From: RCIO01 sp035555795
GTDB taxonomy: Bacteria; Pseudomonadota; Alphaproteobacteria; Rhizobiales; Rhizobiaceae
Direction: 5' to 3'
Length of the DNA stretch: 64,000 nt
Assembly (NCBI GenBank): GCA_035555795.1
Contig: DATMGE010000073.1
Coordinates: 8,226 to 72,225, forward strand
Shown here piece after piece: positions 1-8,178 of the stretch. How positions within the stretch are numbered: the stretch's first letter is position 1; each line of letters opens with the position of its first letter. A program made the position numbers and the translations under genes. Under the pieces are notes generated by a model. That model had not been told where the DNA came from, made no database searches, and worked only from the letters and a program-made list of their open reading frames with translations.

Positions 1-864
1 TCCTGGCAGGGTTCGGCGATCGTTGCCAATTCGCTTTTCGGCGCGCGATGCAATCTCGACGGAACGGTCGGCGGCCTCATGAACGCCCTCGCCGGGCGCG
101 TGCCGCTGATGGGTGTGCGCCGGAAGGAAAACCGCTATGGAACGGTAGCCGTAAAGGTCGAGGCCGATATCGAATATTCGGTCGACTGGAGCGCGCTCGG
201 CTATGCGGTCGGCAAGAAGCTGCCGGCCCCGAAGGAAATTCCCGTCTTCCTCGACCTGCCGCCATTCCACGGCATGGGCAACCGCCAGACCTTCGAAGTC
301 AGCATGGTAACCCTTTCGACGCTGGAAATGTACCACGTCGTCGGCCTGACGCCCGAAGCCCGCTCGATCGAGGAGGCCCTGCCCAATGGGGTGTCGCGCG
401 AGATCACGGTGACGCAGGCCGACATGCTGGGCTCCTACCGCGATCTCTCCACGCCCGAAGGCGAGATCGATCTGGTCGCCTTCGGCGGCCATCACATCGA
501 GCTGGACGAATTCCCGCGCATCCTCGCCGCCCTCGAAGGCAAGCGCGTCAAGGACGGCGTGCGCCTGTGGATCTTCACCGGCCCGCAATACAAGGCGATC
601 ATCGAATCCATCGGCTGGGACAAGCAGATCGAGGCGGCCGGCGGCGAAATCCTCTACGGCGTCAGCCTCATGTTCATGTCGCCGCGCGATCTCGTGGAGA
701 AGCACGGTCTCAAACGCGTGGTATGCGACTCGGCCAAGATGGTGAAATATGTGCGCGGTTTCGGCATGGAGTCCGAATTGCGCACGGTCGAACGTTGCAT
801 CGACGCGGCCGTGACCGGCCGTAATGACGGATCGCCGCGCGGCGAAGGGAGGCGGGAATGGTGA
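1..864 (+). CDS. Aconitase X large (catalytic) subunit, 5'-truncated by window edge
   Basis: The reading frame is open from base 1 and ends at 864, so the N-terminus lies outside the window (287 residues visible). The first visible residues, WQGSAIVANSLFGARCN, are the conserved segment of the AcnX family (DUF521). This family makes Fe-S dehydratases such as cis-3-hydroxy-L-proline dehydratase, with mevalonate-phosphate dehydratase relatives in archaea. The next gene encodes the matching swivel domain and overlaps by 7 bases, the usual arrangement of the split bacterial form. The family call is firm; the substrate is unknown, and hydroxyproline-type compounds are only the best-known precedent. 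An ATG at 79 is internal and not the true start. Confidence 0.88.
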   Translation, partial: SWQGSAIVANSLFGARCNLDGTVGGLMNALAGRVPLMGVRRKENRYGTVAVKVEADIEYSVDWSALGYAVGKKLPAPKEIPVFLDLPPFHGMGNRQTFEVSMVTLSTLEMYHVVGLTPEARSIEEALPNGVSREITVTQADMLGSYRDLSTPEGEIDLVAFGGHHIELDEFPRILAALEGKRVKDGVRLWIFTGPQYKAIIESIGWDKQIEAAGGEILYGVSLMFMSPRDLVEKHGLKRVVCDSAKMVKYVRGFGMESELRTVERCIDAAVTGRNDGSPRGEGRREW

Positions 865-1271
865 GTATCAAGGGACGAGGCCTGCAGGGCACGGTCGAGG
901 GCGAAGCACTGGTGCTGCCGCGCTCCTTCACCTTTTTTGGCGGCGTGGATTGGAATACCGGCCGCCTGACGGTCGGCGATCCCACGCTCGACGGCCAGTC
1001 GATCGCTGGACGCGTCTTCGTCTTCAAGGCACCCTCCGGCGGCCAGGGCACAGCCTGGAAGATCGGCGAGATGGTGCGCAACGGCTCCTCACCCGCGGCC
1101 ATCGTCGTACATCGCTCCAACAGCGTCGTGGTGTCGGGCTGCATCATGGGCAAGGTACCGCTGGTCGCGGATTCCGAGGAGGATCCGACGGAGATTTTCC
1201 GTACCGGCGACATATTGCGCGTCGACGGCCGCTCCGGCACGGTCGAGCTTGTGCGGCGGGCCGACGCGTGA
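858..1271 (+). CDS. Aconitase X small (swivel) subunit, DUF126
   Basis: A 137-residue protein beginning at the ATG that overlaps the end of the large-subunit gene. It matches the aconitase X swivel domain in length and motifs: a DWNTGRLTVGDP-type segment near residue 32, then GRVFVFKAPSGGQGTAW and a serine-rich stretch around residues 50-80. In the family this domain closes over the Fe-S active site of the large subunit, forming a two-subunit cytosolic dehydratase. The two overlapping genes are almost certainly co-translated, and the stop also overlaps the next gene by four bases. Confidence 0.88.
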   Translation: MVSIKGRGLQGTVEGEALVLPRSFTFFGGVDWNTGRLTVGDPTLDGQSIAGRVFVFKAPSGGQGTAWKIGEMVRNGSSPAAIVVHRSNSVVVSGCIMGKVPLVADSEEDPTEIFRTGDILRVDGRSGTVELVRRADA

Positions 1272-2101
1272 GTACGGGCAGGATGCGGGCGCTGATGCCG
1301 CAAGGTGCCTGCGACTGCCATTTCCATATCTTCGGCCCGGCGGCGCATTACCCATACGCGCCAGAGCGCGCCTATACGCCGCCAGATGCACTGCTCGACG
1401 CCTACCGCGCCTTTCAGGCCGAGCGCGGGTTGCAGCGCAGCGTGATCGTTCAGCCGAGCGTTTATGGGCTGGACAATGCCTGCACGCTGGACGCGCTCGA
1501 TGCGCTGGGTACCGATGCGCGCGGCATCGTCGTGGTGGACGACAGCATCAGCGACGGGCAAATCGCCGCCATGCATGAGCGCGGCGCTCGCGGCGTGCGT
1601 TTCAACCTGCTCTTTCCCGGCGGACCGGACGCTGCACTGATCGGCCGGGTCGCCGATCGCGTGCGGCCCTTCGGCTGGCATCTCCAGTTCCTGATCGACT
1701 GCCGCAACCTGCCCGAACTGGCACCCGCCTTGCGGGCCACGGGCCTGCCGCTTGTCTTCGACCATTTCGGCCATCTGCCGGCATCCGAAGCGATGGATGC
1801 ACGGGGCTTCGCCTCGATGCTGGACATGATTCGCGACGGGTCGGCATGGTGCAAGATATCGGGCGCCTACCGCATCTCGCAGGAGGCGGAGGCGGCCGAC
1901 TGCGAACCGCTTGCCCTCGCGCTCGCCGAGGCGGGACCGGACAGGCTCGTATGGGGAAGCGACTGGCCTCATCCGGGTTTCGCCAATCCCTCGCCGGGCC
2001 CGGATGTCCTGCTGGAGCGCTTGTTCGAATGGATGGGCGACGATCTCGCGGCCGCAATCCTGTCGCGCAATCCGGCCCGGCTATACGGCTTCGAGGAATA
2101 G
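1268..2101 (+). CDS. Amidohydrolase family 2 protein, 2-pyrone-4,6-dicarboxylate lactonase (LigI)-like
   Basis: A 277-residue TIM-barrel hydrolase of the amidohydrolase-2/LigI group. It has an early CDCHFHIFG segment (the H-x-H motif), a conserved DHFGH stretch in mid-protein, and the terminal WGSDWPHP motif whose aspartate is catalytic in this family. I chose the GTG at 1268 because it overlaps the upstream stop in a GTGA junction; an ATG at 1283 is the alternative. Co-transcription with the aconitase X pair suggests it opens a lactone or similar ring made in the same catabolic route. True PDC lactonase activity is not established, because no protocatechuate 4,5-cleavage genes are visible nearby. 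Confidence 0.82.
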   Translation: MSTGRMRALMPQGACDCHFHIFGPAAHYPYAPERAYTPPDALLDAYRAFQAERGLQRSVIVQPSVYGLDNACTLDALDALGTDARGIVVVDDSISDGQIAAMHERGARGVRFNLLFPGGPDAALIGRVADRVRPFGWHLQFLIDCRNLPELAPALRATGLPLVFDHFGHLPASEAMDARGFASMLDMIRDGSAWCKISGAYRISQEAEAADCEPLALALAEAGPDRLVWGSDWPHPGFANPSPGPDVLLERLFEWMGDDLAAAILSRNPARLYGFEE

Positions 2102-2107
2102 CGCCGC

Positions 2108-2878
2108 TTAGTCTGCCCGCACGAATTCCATGGCGTAGGTATAGCGCTTCTCCGGGTGGATCGCGATCGAGAACTGCACCAGTTCGCCGGTGGAGGCAAA
2201 GTAGCGACGGACGGTCGTCAGCGCCGGCGTATCCGCCTCGCAGCCCAGAAAGCCGGCGATCCGTTCGGGAATGCGGGTCACCAGCATGTCGACCTGCGCG
2301 CGGTCGATCTTGACGCCGAAGCAGCGTTCGATCTCCTCATGCAGCGTGATCGACTCGACATCGGCGCGTTTCGTCAGCCGCGCATAGGCGGGCGCGATAT
2401 AGATATCGAACCAGCAGATCGGCTCGCCGGAGCCGGCGAGTTCGCGAATGCCGCTGAGCCTTATCCATCGACTTCCCGGTTTGACATCGGCCAGAGCCAT
2501 CTCGTCCGGTCCGAGCTTGCCGGTCGCGCTCTCTATATGGCGCCGGCGCACGCCTTCAGGATAGCGCAGAAGCTCCGACAGCCGCGCCACGCGCTGCGTA
2601 TAGCGCCATGCGGCAGGATTGTCGGAAGTGACCACCGAGCCGCGACCTGGGGTACGCTCGATGAGGCCCTTGTCGCGCAATACGCGCAGCGCTTCGCGTA
2701 CCGTATGCCGCCCCGCATCGAAGCGTTCGCACAGTTCCGCCTCGGAGAGGAGCTTCTGCCCCACAGGCGGCATGCCCGCAACGATCTCACCTTCCAAAAC
2801 GTCTGCGATCGTCTGGTAGAACGGCAGCAGGAGCTTGGGCCGGCCGCCAGTCTTCTCTCGTTTTCCGCTCGTATCCAA
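2108..2878 (-). CDS. GntR family transcriptional regulator (HutC/UTRA subfamily)
   Basis: A winged-helix DNA-binding domain near the N-terminus (LLSEAELCERFDAGRHTVREAL, then GLIERTPGRGS) is followed by a UTRA ligand-binding domain, the HutC-type layout. It converges on the aconitase X/amidohydrolase operon with only six bases between the stops, so it is probably the local regulator responding to a pathway substrate. No ATG lies near the expected N-terminus. I place the start at a TTG (2878) preceded by AGGA eight bases away, giving 256 residues; a TTG at 2899 would add seven. The class is certain, the effector is not. Confidence 0.85.
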   Translation of the reverse strand: MDTSGKREKTGGRPKLLLPFYQTIADVLEGEIVAGMPPVGQKLLSEAELCERFDAGRHTVREALRVLRDKGLIERTPGRGSVVTSDNPAAWRYTQRVARLSELLRYPEGVRRRHIESATGKLGPDEMALADVKPGSRWIRLSGIRELAGSGEPICWFDIYIAPAYARLTKRADVESITLHEEIERCFGVKIDRAQVDMLVTRIPERIAGFLGCEADTPALTTVRRYFASTGELVQFSIAIHPEKRYTYAMEFVRAD

Positions 2879-3135
2879 GGATGAGATCCTGCGAAGCAAT
2901 CACTAGGTCGTACCGCCCGGCAGATGCTTCGTCAAATCAGCCGCTTGGCCGAACAGGATAAGGTTCACCATAGGGCTGCTGCTTCCACACCTCCTCCCTT
3001 CCAGCCGACGATGCCCCGTGTTTTCCGGAGTCCAAAGCCTGGGTTCCCTTGATCTCGAGGGAGATCGATTGTTCTTCCCCAAACTATTGCTCCGGCGGGG
3101 TTTCCATCGCCGATCCGCCGCCTATTTCTCTCGCG

Positions 3136-3624
3136 ATGAACCGTCTTTCCCTCATTCTTGCGGCGAGCTTCCTTTCCTTTCCGGCCCATCCCCAGTCCGG
3201 TCAGGAGGAGCCCCGCTACATCGACAATCGCAGCACCGCTACGGATGTCGTCCGCTCGTTCTACAACGCGATCAACCGACATGAATATCTGCGTGCATGG
3301 AGCTATTTCCACGAGCCCGAGCGACCTGATCTCGAGAGTTTTATCAAGGGATACGCGGATACGGCGTCTGTTCGGCTCGAAATCGGCAATGAAGGGTCGG
3401 AAGGTGCCGCCGGCACGGTGTACTGGACTGTGCCCGTTGCGATAGAGGCCACGCACGGCAACGGTACATCCGCTTCCTTTGCCGGATGCTACACGCTCTC
3501 CCAATCAAATCCCGCGGTTCAGGCCACGCCGCCCTTTCAACCGATCGGCATCCGCAAAGGCGAAATCCGCGGAGCGAGCGGGCCGTTGGAGGATATCCTT
3601 CCAAGCAGTTGCCAGGAAAACTAG
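3136..3624 (+). CDS. Small secreted protein of unknown function
   Basis: A 162-residue protein with a plain Sec signal peptide (MNRLSLILAASFLSFPAHPQS; cleavage near residue 20). The mature part begins with a TATDVVRSFYNAINRHEYLRAWSYF-like stretch that resembles the first helices of NTF2/SnoaL-like folds. I do not recognise the family. It stands alone between the GntR gene and a gene-poor region. The chosen ATG gives the clean signal peptide; an upstream in-frame ATG at 3049 would bury it. Two cysteines in the mature region could form a disulfide in the periplasm. Confidence 0.6.
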   Translation: MNRLSLILAASFLSFPAHPQSGQEEPRYIDNRSTATDVVRSFYNAINRHEYLRAWSYFHEPERPDLESFIKGYADTASVRLEIGNEGSEGAAGTVYWTVPVAIEATHGNGTSASFAGCYTLSQSNPAVQATPPFQPIGIRKGEIRGASGPLEDILPSSCQEN

Positions 3625-3666
3625 GCATTTGCAGCCAGACGGAATCGTCTGGCGTTGCATAAATGC
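3625..3666. repeat. Imperfect inverted repeat (hairpin) after the secreted-protein gene
   Basis: A perfect 7-bp stem with a four-base loop (CCAGACG / GAAT / CGTCTGG, 3635-3652) is flanked by outer arms GCATTTGCA and TGCATAAATGC that pair apart from a two-base gap. It starts right after the stop codon. No T-run follows, so it is not a standard intrinsic terminator, though it could protect the mRNA 3' end. The outer arm contains TGCATAAATG, also found in the large inverted repeat before the porin gene. Confidence 0.55.
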
Positions 3667-4158
3667 GGCTGGGAAACAGGCTGGAGCAGCGAGGCTGCGT
3701 TTCTCAGAAAGCCTGCTGCTCCAGAGACTTCGCCAGCGGTTCCGGTCCGCAACTATCGCAAATACGATCTTCCGAACCTATCCCGTTCAGAGCCGGCGAG
3801 CACTTTGGCGCTGACTGCAGCGAGGGGCATCGCATCGGGCCGTCCGACCTCGATCTGATCGAGGGCGATCACGTTCACATTCTTGTGATGTACGGACATT
3901 CATCATTGCCGCTTGGGAAACGAGGTCTAAGTTCAGCGATGTGGTTGATGAACATATTAACTTTTAGAGAAGCGAGATCTCTATTGCACATCCGGGGCAC
4001 CTCGACTTGATCTGTCTATAGACTAGAATAGCCGCCATAACAGTTTGATCCTCAAGGATATTTTCCTTGTGATGTTATGCCGGTCCTACTTCAGCCAAGC
4101 GGACCATTCCCTGTGTTTCCCAGATGCGACTGTACCGGTCGAAGCGGAGGAACTCACA
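3667..4158. other. Gene-poor stretch (about 490 bp)
   Basis: No open frame here has a recognisable protein. The left half (to about 3860) is GC-rich and looks formerly coding, but I could not match it to a family. The right half (3900-4100) is AT-richer, with TTGATC at 4007 and TAGAAT at 4024, and probably carries the promoter of the flavoprotein operon. Those two boxes are only 11 bases apart, so no definite promoter can be assigned. Confidence 0.4.
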
Positions 4159-6237
4159 ATGACCAAGAGGCTGAAAAACGCTGACGAAGCCGAGGCAATA
4201 AACGCCAAGGGCGTCAGCCGACGCGAATTCTTTACACAGGGAGCAGCCGCTGGCGTTGGCGCCGCGGCATTGATGTCAGGTACCGGCGCGGCTTCGGCAG
4301 CCGTTTCGGCGACCGATGATATCCAGTGGGACTATGAGGCGGACGTCGTGGTCGTCGGTGCCGGTTGTGCCGGCTTGCCGGTGGCCATCCGCGCCCGCGA
4401 TGGCGGCCTCACGGTCATCGCCGTGGACCAGAATTTCGATCCGGGCGGCAAGATGCTGCATAGCGGCGCCCAGGTATCGCTTGGCGGTGGCGATCCGGTT
4501 CAATTGCGCGACATTGCCGGGCAGGCCGACAAGGAAGGCTTCATCACCGTACCTCCGATCCACAAGCCGGAGGAAATGACCGAAGACGTCGATTTCCTGT
4601 TCAACGACATTACAGACTGGTCGGTGGTCGACGCCGCGGCGATGGCGCCCTATCGCTACAATGAGCGCGAAGAGCACCGGGCATGGGCCGATAATTGCTA
4701 CGGCACCCGGCAGTTCCTGATAGACAACTACATCCGCTTCGGCCGCATCCAGGGCACGCATCCCAATGGCGGCATCTCGCGGGCGCGACGTGCGGTCGCC
4801 TTCCTCAAGTTGGGCGACAAGACCGACATCAAGGCAGGCACCGTGACGCGCGAGGATGCTGGCATCGACGGCAAGTCCTCGAGCGCCTTCGCTCCGCGCT
4901 TCATGGCGGATGGCAGCCAGATCGCCGGCCCGAACACCGTTACCAATGGCGGGGCGCTGTCGCGCGGGCTGGAGTTTAGCGCGCGTGAAAAAGGCGTCCA
5001 GTTCATGCTCAACCGCCGCATGGTCGAGCTGATCCGCGAACAGCCGTTTTCCGGCCGCGTCATCGGCATCAAGGCGGAATATTCGCCGCGCTTCGACCCG
5101 GATACCGGCAAGCAGCTGACCAGCTACTGGACGCAGGGCAACATGGAAGAGACCCGCAGCACGGTCTATATCCGCGCCCGCAAGGCGGTGATGGTTTCCA
5201 CCGGCGGCCACAGCCAGAATCCGCAATTCCGCAGCATGTTCTATCCGGCATGGCGCGATCCGGCCTACGGTTCGAGCGCCATGGCATTGCTGGGACCGCA
5301 CGGCCAGGATGCCAGCGGCATCATCGCCGGAATGCGGATCGGCGCCACGCTTGCCGGCATGCAGCAGAACCTCGGCACCAATATAACGGGCCACATACCG
5401 ACGCGCATCGCGACCTTCGATTCCTACACCGACATGCTGCCCGGCCACCCGACTTTCTCATATCGCGGCTCGACCGGCATTACGCTCGGCAGCTCCTCCT
5501 ATGAGCATCTGGTGGCGGTCAACCAGGTCGGGAAGCGCTTCTACAACGAGATGGCGCTCGGTTCTTCCTACCCGACGCCGGTATGGCCCGGCGGCAAGAG
5601 TGCCGGCTCGCCGACCAGCTCGATGGATCACGTGCAGGGCGACTGGCGCAATTGCAGTCCCGACTGGGTCCGCCAGATGTACAACAAGTACTCCCATATA
5701 GACGCCGCGATCGCCATGAACGAAGGATCGACCGCGCCGGACTTCTATTCGGGGCCGCTCTGGGCAATCTTCGATGCCGGCACGCTCGATCGCGATGGCT
5801 GGGACATTTCCTTCCCCTTCACGAGCGACAAGAACGGCACCTTCTTCACCGCCGACACGATCGAAGACTTGATGGTCAAGCTGACGCAGTACCGCTACCA
5901 GCGGGTGCCAGCCAAGCACCTCAAGGAGACCATCGACAAATGGAACTCCTATGTCGATGGCGGCAAGGATCCGGACTTCGCCCGCGAGGCCGATGCACCG
6001 ATGCACAAGATCGACACGCCGCCCTTCTACGCCGCCCTGATCGCGCCGATCTGGCACGACTCCTATGGCGGCCTGCGGATCAGCGGCAAGGCTGAGGTGA
6101 TCGACCTGGAGGGCAATGTCATTCCCGGCCTGTTCGCTGGCGGTGAAGCAAGTGGCGGCGGCCAGCAGCACGGCCTCGGCCGGTGCCTGGTGCATGGCTA
6201 CATCGCCGGCAACAGCATCGTCCAGATGAAGGGTTGA
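4159..6237 (+). CDS. Tat-exported FAD-dependent oxidoreductase (fumarate reductase/3-ketosteroid dehydrogenase-like)
   Basis: A 692-residue flavoprotein. A twin-arginine signal (SRREFF at residues 20-25, then an alanine-rich hydrophobic stretch) predicts folding and FAD loading before export. The dinucleotide motif VVVVGAGCAG starts near residue 63. The C-terminal FAD-contact segment includes GLFAGGEASGG. This is the FAD_binding_2 family layout of flavocytochrome fumarate reductases and KstD-type dehydrogenases. A GGAGG-like site before the ATG at 4159 fixes the start. Downstream genes encode an Ig-like protein and a diheme cytochrome c, so the enzyme probably oxidises or reduces a periplasmic substrate with cytochrome c as its electron partner. 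The substrate is unknown. Confidence 0.85.
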   Translation: MTKRLKNADEAEAINAKGVSRREFFTQGAAAGVGAAALMSGTGAASAAVSATDDIQWDYEADVVVVGAGCAGLPVAIRARDGGLTVIAVDQNFDPGGKMLHSGAQVSLGGGDPVQLRDIAGQADKEGFITVPPIHKPEEMTEDVDFLFNDITDWSVVDAAAMAPYRYNEREEHRAWADNCYGTRQFLIDNYIRFGRIQGTHPNGGISRARRAVAFLKLGDKTDIKAGTVTREDAGIDGKSSSAFAPRFMADGSQIAGPNTVTNGGALSRGLEFSAREKGVQFMLNRRMVELIREQPFSGRVIGIKAEYSPRFDPDTGKQLTSYWTQGNMEETRSTVYIRARKAVMVSTGGHSQNPQFRSMFYPAWRDPAYGSSAMALLGPHGQDASGIIAGMRIGATLAGMQQNLGTNITGHIPTRIATFDSYTDMLPGHPTFSYRGSTGITLGSSSYEHLVAVNQVGKRFYNEMALGSSYPTPVWPGGKSAGSPTSSMDHVQGDWRNCSPDWVRQMYNKYSHIDAAIAMNEGSTAPDFYSGPLWAIFDAGTLDRDGWDISFPFTSDKNGTFFTADTIEDLMVKLTQYRYQRVPAKHLKETIDKWNSYVDGGKDPDFAREADAPMHKIDTPPFYAALIAPIWHDSYGGLRISGKAEVIDLEGNVIPGLFAGGEASGGGQQHGLGRCLVHGYIAGNSIVQMKG

Positions 6238-6290
6238 ACCCAACGCCAACCCGGCGGGGCGATGAGCCCCGCCAATTCTCCGTGAATTTC

Positions 6291-7235
6291 ATGTCAGTCT
6301 TGCATTCCCCCATTCATGACAATTGCACCTGCACCGTCGACGTGCTCGACGGCGAGGTGGATGCCGGCCATGGCTTCAGAGTCCGTGCCAGTGCGCGCTG
6401 CGCCCAGGGGTGCGACCTCAGCGGCGTCACGATCGCCTTCCACGCCCCCGGCGGCGAATTGGCGACAGCCATGCTTGCCGAGGCCGATGATGACGGCGGC
6501 TACACCACCGACGAAGTGACGCTGGCCGCTCCGGCCAGCGCAGGGCACCACCATTTCACGGCAACCATTGCCCCTTCGGCCGAGGGGCTGGCGCATGCGG
6601 CACCGCCGGCGGCGTTCGAAGTCGCCGCGAAGGCGCATGCGGCGCGGCTCAACGCCTGGGACCTGCCGAGCGCCATCGTTGCCGGCGAGGCGTTCCGCTT
6701 CAAGGTGGGCGTCAAATGCTCTGCCGATTGCGACCTTGCCGGCAAGCCGGTGGCACTCTTCGATACGGATCAGCGCCAGGTCTCCACGGCGCAACTGGGC
6801 AACGACATATGGCCCGGCACGACTGCGCTGTTTTTCGCGGAGATGGCGGCGCGGGCACCGGTCGATGCGGGGCGCCACGAATGGACGCTTGCAGTGCCGG
6901 CGGACGAAGCCGGGCTGCCACCGCATGCCGCAGGGACGGCGGTGCTGTCGCTCAATGTCGTTGCGGCGCCGGAATGCAGCGTGACGGTCGAGACCATCGC
7001 TCAGGACGGACAGACGCCCATACAAGGCGCGCGCGTGGTGATGCATCCCTATCGTGCCGTCAGTGACGAGCACGGCATTGCCCGCCTGCGCGTTGCACGG
7101 GGCGACTACACCATCCTTGTGTCCGCCGCCAAGCATCTGCCGATACGCAGGGATGTGACGCTGACTGCCGACCTCATCACCCGGGCAGAACTGGAACACG
7201 AGCCGCCGCCGGCCAATCCCGACGACTTCTACTGA
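6291..7235 (+). CDS. Unrecognised protein with two Ig-like repeats and a carboxypeptidase-regulatory-like C-terminus
   Basis: A 314-residue protein lying between the flavoprotein and cytochrome genes. Two tandem beta-rich repeats each carry a cysteine pair (CAQGCDLSG and CSADCDLAGK) followed by a similar strand pattern. The last 80 residues (GARVVMHPYRAVSDEHGIARLRVARGDYTI) look like a carboxypeptidase-regulatory/CnaB-type beta sandwich. I see no signal peptide from the ATG at 6291 or from the nearby GTG at 6282. It may stay in the cytoplasm or be exported with a partner; it could be an assembly or docking subunit of the redox enzyme. Function is inferred only from position. Confidence 0.6.
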   Translation: MSVLHSPIHDNCTCTVDVLDGEVDAGHGFRVRASARCAQGCDLSGVTIAFHAPGGELATAMLAEADDDGGYTTDEVTLAAPASAGHHHFTATIAPSAEGLAHAAPPAAFEVAAKAHAARLNAWDLPSAIVAGEAFRFKVGVKCSADCDLAGKPVALFDTDQRQVSTAQLGNDIWPGTTALFFAEMAARAPVDAGRHEWTLAVPADEAGLPPHAAGTAVLSLNVVAAPECSVTVETIAQDGQTPIQGARVVMHPYRAVSDEHGIARLRVARGDYTILVSAAKHLPIRRDVTLTADLITRAELEHEPPPANPDDFY

Positions 7236-7264
7236 CCCACGCCACCGACCGGCGCAGGAAAAGG

Positions 7265-8071
7265 ATGTTCAAGATGCACACCAAAGTTGCGATCATCGCC
7301 ACCGCCACCATGCTGCTGGCTCCCATCGGCGCCACGGCGCAGGCCCAGAACGCAACGACCGGCCCGGCGGCAACGGCCGATGCCGCACTCATGAGCGCCG
7401 GGCAGAAACTCTACACGACCGATTGTGTCGCCTGCCATCAGGCCAATGGCACAGGCAACCCGCCGGCATTCCCCGCGTTGGCGGGCAATGCCAAGCTTGG
7501 CGATCTCGAATCGATCGTTTCCAACATTCATAAAGGCAAGAACAACATGCCGCCCTTCCCCCAACTCGGCGCATCCGACATCGCCGCGCTGGCGACTTAT
7601 ATCCGCAATTCCTGGGGCAATAGTTTCGGCGGCGTGAGTGAAAGCGATGTCGCGCCGCTGCTGGGAAGCAGCGAAGGCTCGCAAGAAGGAGCATCGGCCG
7701 CCTCGCAGAGCATATGGGCGGGGGTCTATACCGAAGCGCAGGCGGAACGCGGCGCACCGGTCGTTTCAGGCAGCTGTGCCAAATGCCACGGCCGCGCGCT
7801 GAACGGCGCCGGCGAGCCCGACCAGCCTCCGTCTCCGGGCATCGCCCGCGTCGGCTTCCTGCAGCGCTGGGATGGACGGACGCTGGAGGCGCTATTCAAC
7901 TATACGAAGTCGACCATGCCGAAGGACAATCCCGGCCAGCTGACCGACCAGCAATATTCCGATGCCATCGCGGTGATGCTCTCGGTAAGCAAGGTGCCCG
8001 CAGGCGATACGGAACTTTCATCCGACCCGACCAAACTCGGCGGCATCGTTATCAAGCCGAAGGCCGAGTAG
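7265..8071 (+). CDS. Periplasmic diheme cytochrome c
   Basis: A 268-residue protein with a Sec signal peptide (cleavage near ATAQA, residue 27) and two class I cytochrome c domains. Heme attachment sites are CVACH at residues 54-58 and CAKCH at 171-175. Likely distal methionines sit in NNMPPFP (about 95) and STMPKDNPG. It is the third gene of the flavoprotein operon, with a good AGGA site before the ATG at 7265; the ATG at 7274 is also possible. The expected role is electron transfer between the Tat-exported flavoprotein and the respiratory chain. Confidence 0.88.
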   Translation: MFKMHTKVAIIATATMLLAPIGATAQAQNATTGPAATADAALMSAGQKLYTTDCVACHQANGTGNPPAFPALAGNAKLGDLESIVSNIHKGKNNMPPFPQLGASDIAALATYIRNSWGNSFGGVSESDVAPLLGSSEGSQEGASAASQSIWAGVYTEAQAERGAPVVSGSCAKCHGRALNGAGEPDQPPSPGIARVGFLQRWDGRTLEALFNYTKSTMPKDNPGQLTDQQYSDAIAVMLSVSKVPAGDTELSSDPTKLGGIVIKPKAE

Positions 8072-8178
8072 CGCCTGTCGCCATCGAGTTCCGATAGGAG
8101 CTTCGTGGCTGCCCGTCTCCGCATGTATTCCGCTCGGCTCACATCGCGCGGGCGATAGTTGTCCGATAGGCCGCCCTA

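Noticed and set aside
3663..4010. Open frame in the gene-poor stretch before the flavoprotein
   Set aside because: No ribosome site, no recognisable domain and mixed composition. Possibly a decayed gene, but I cannot name it.
4007..4029. TTGATC and TAGAAT as a promoter of the flavoprotein operon
   Set aside because: The spacer is 11 bases, too short for sigma-70.
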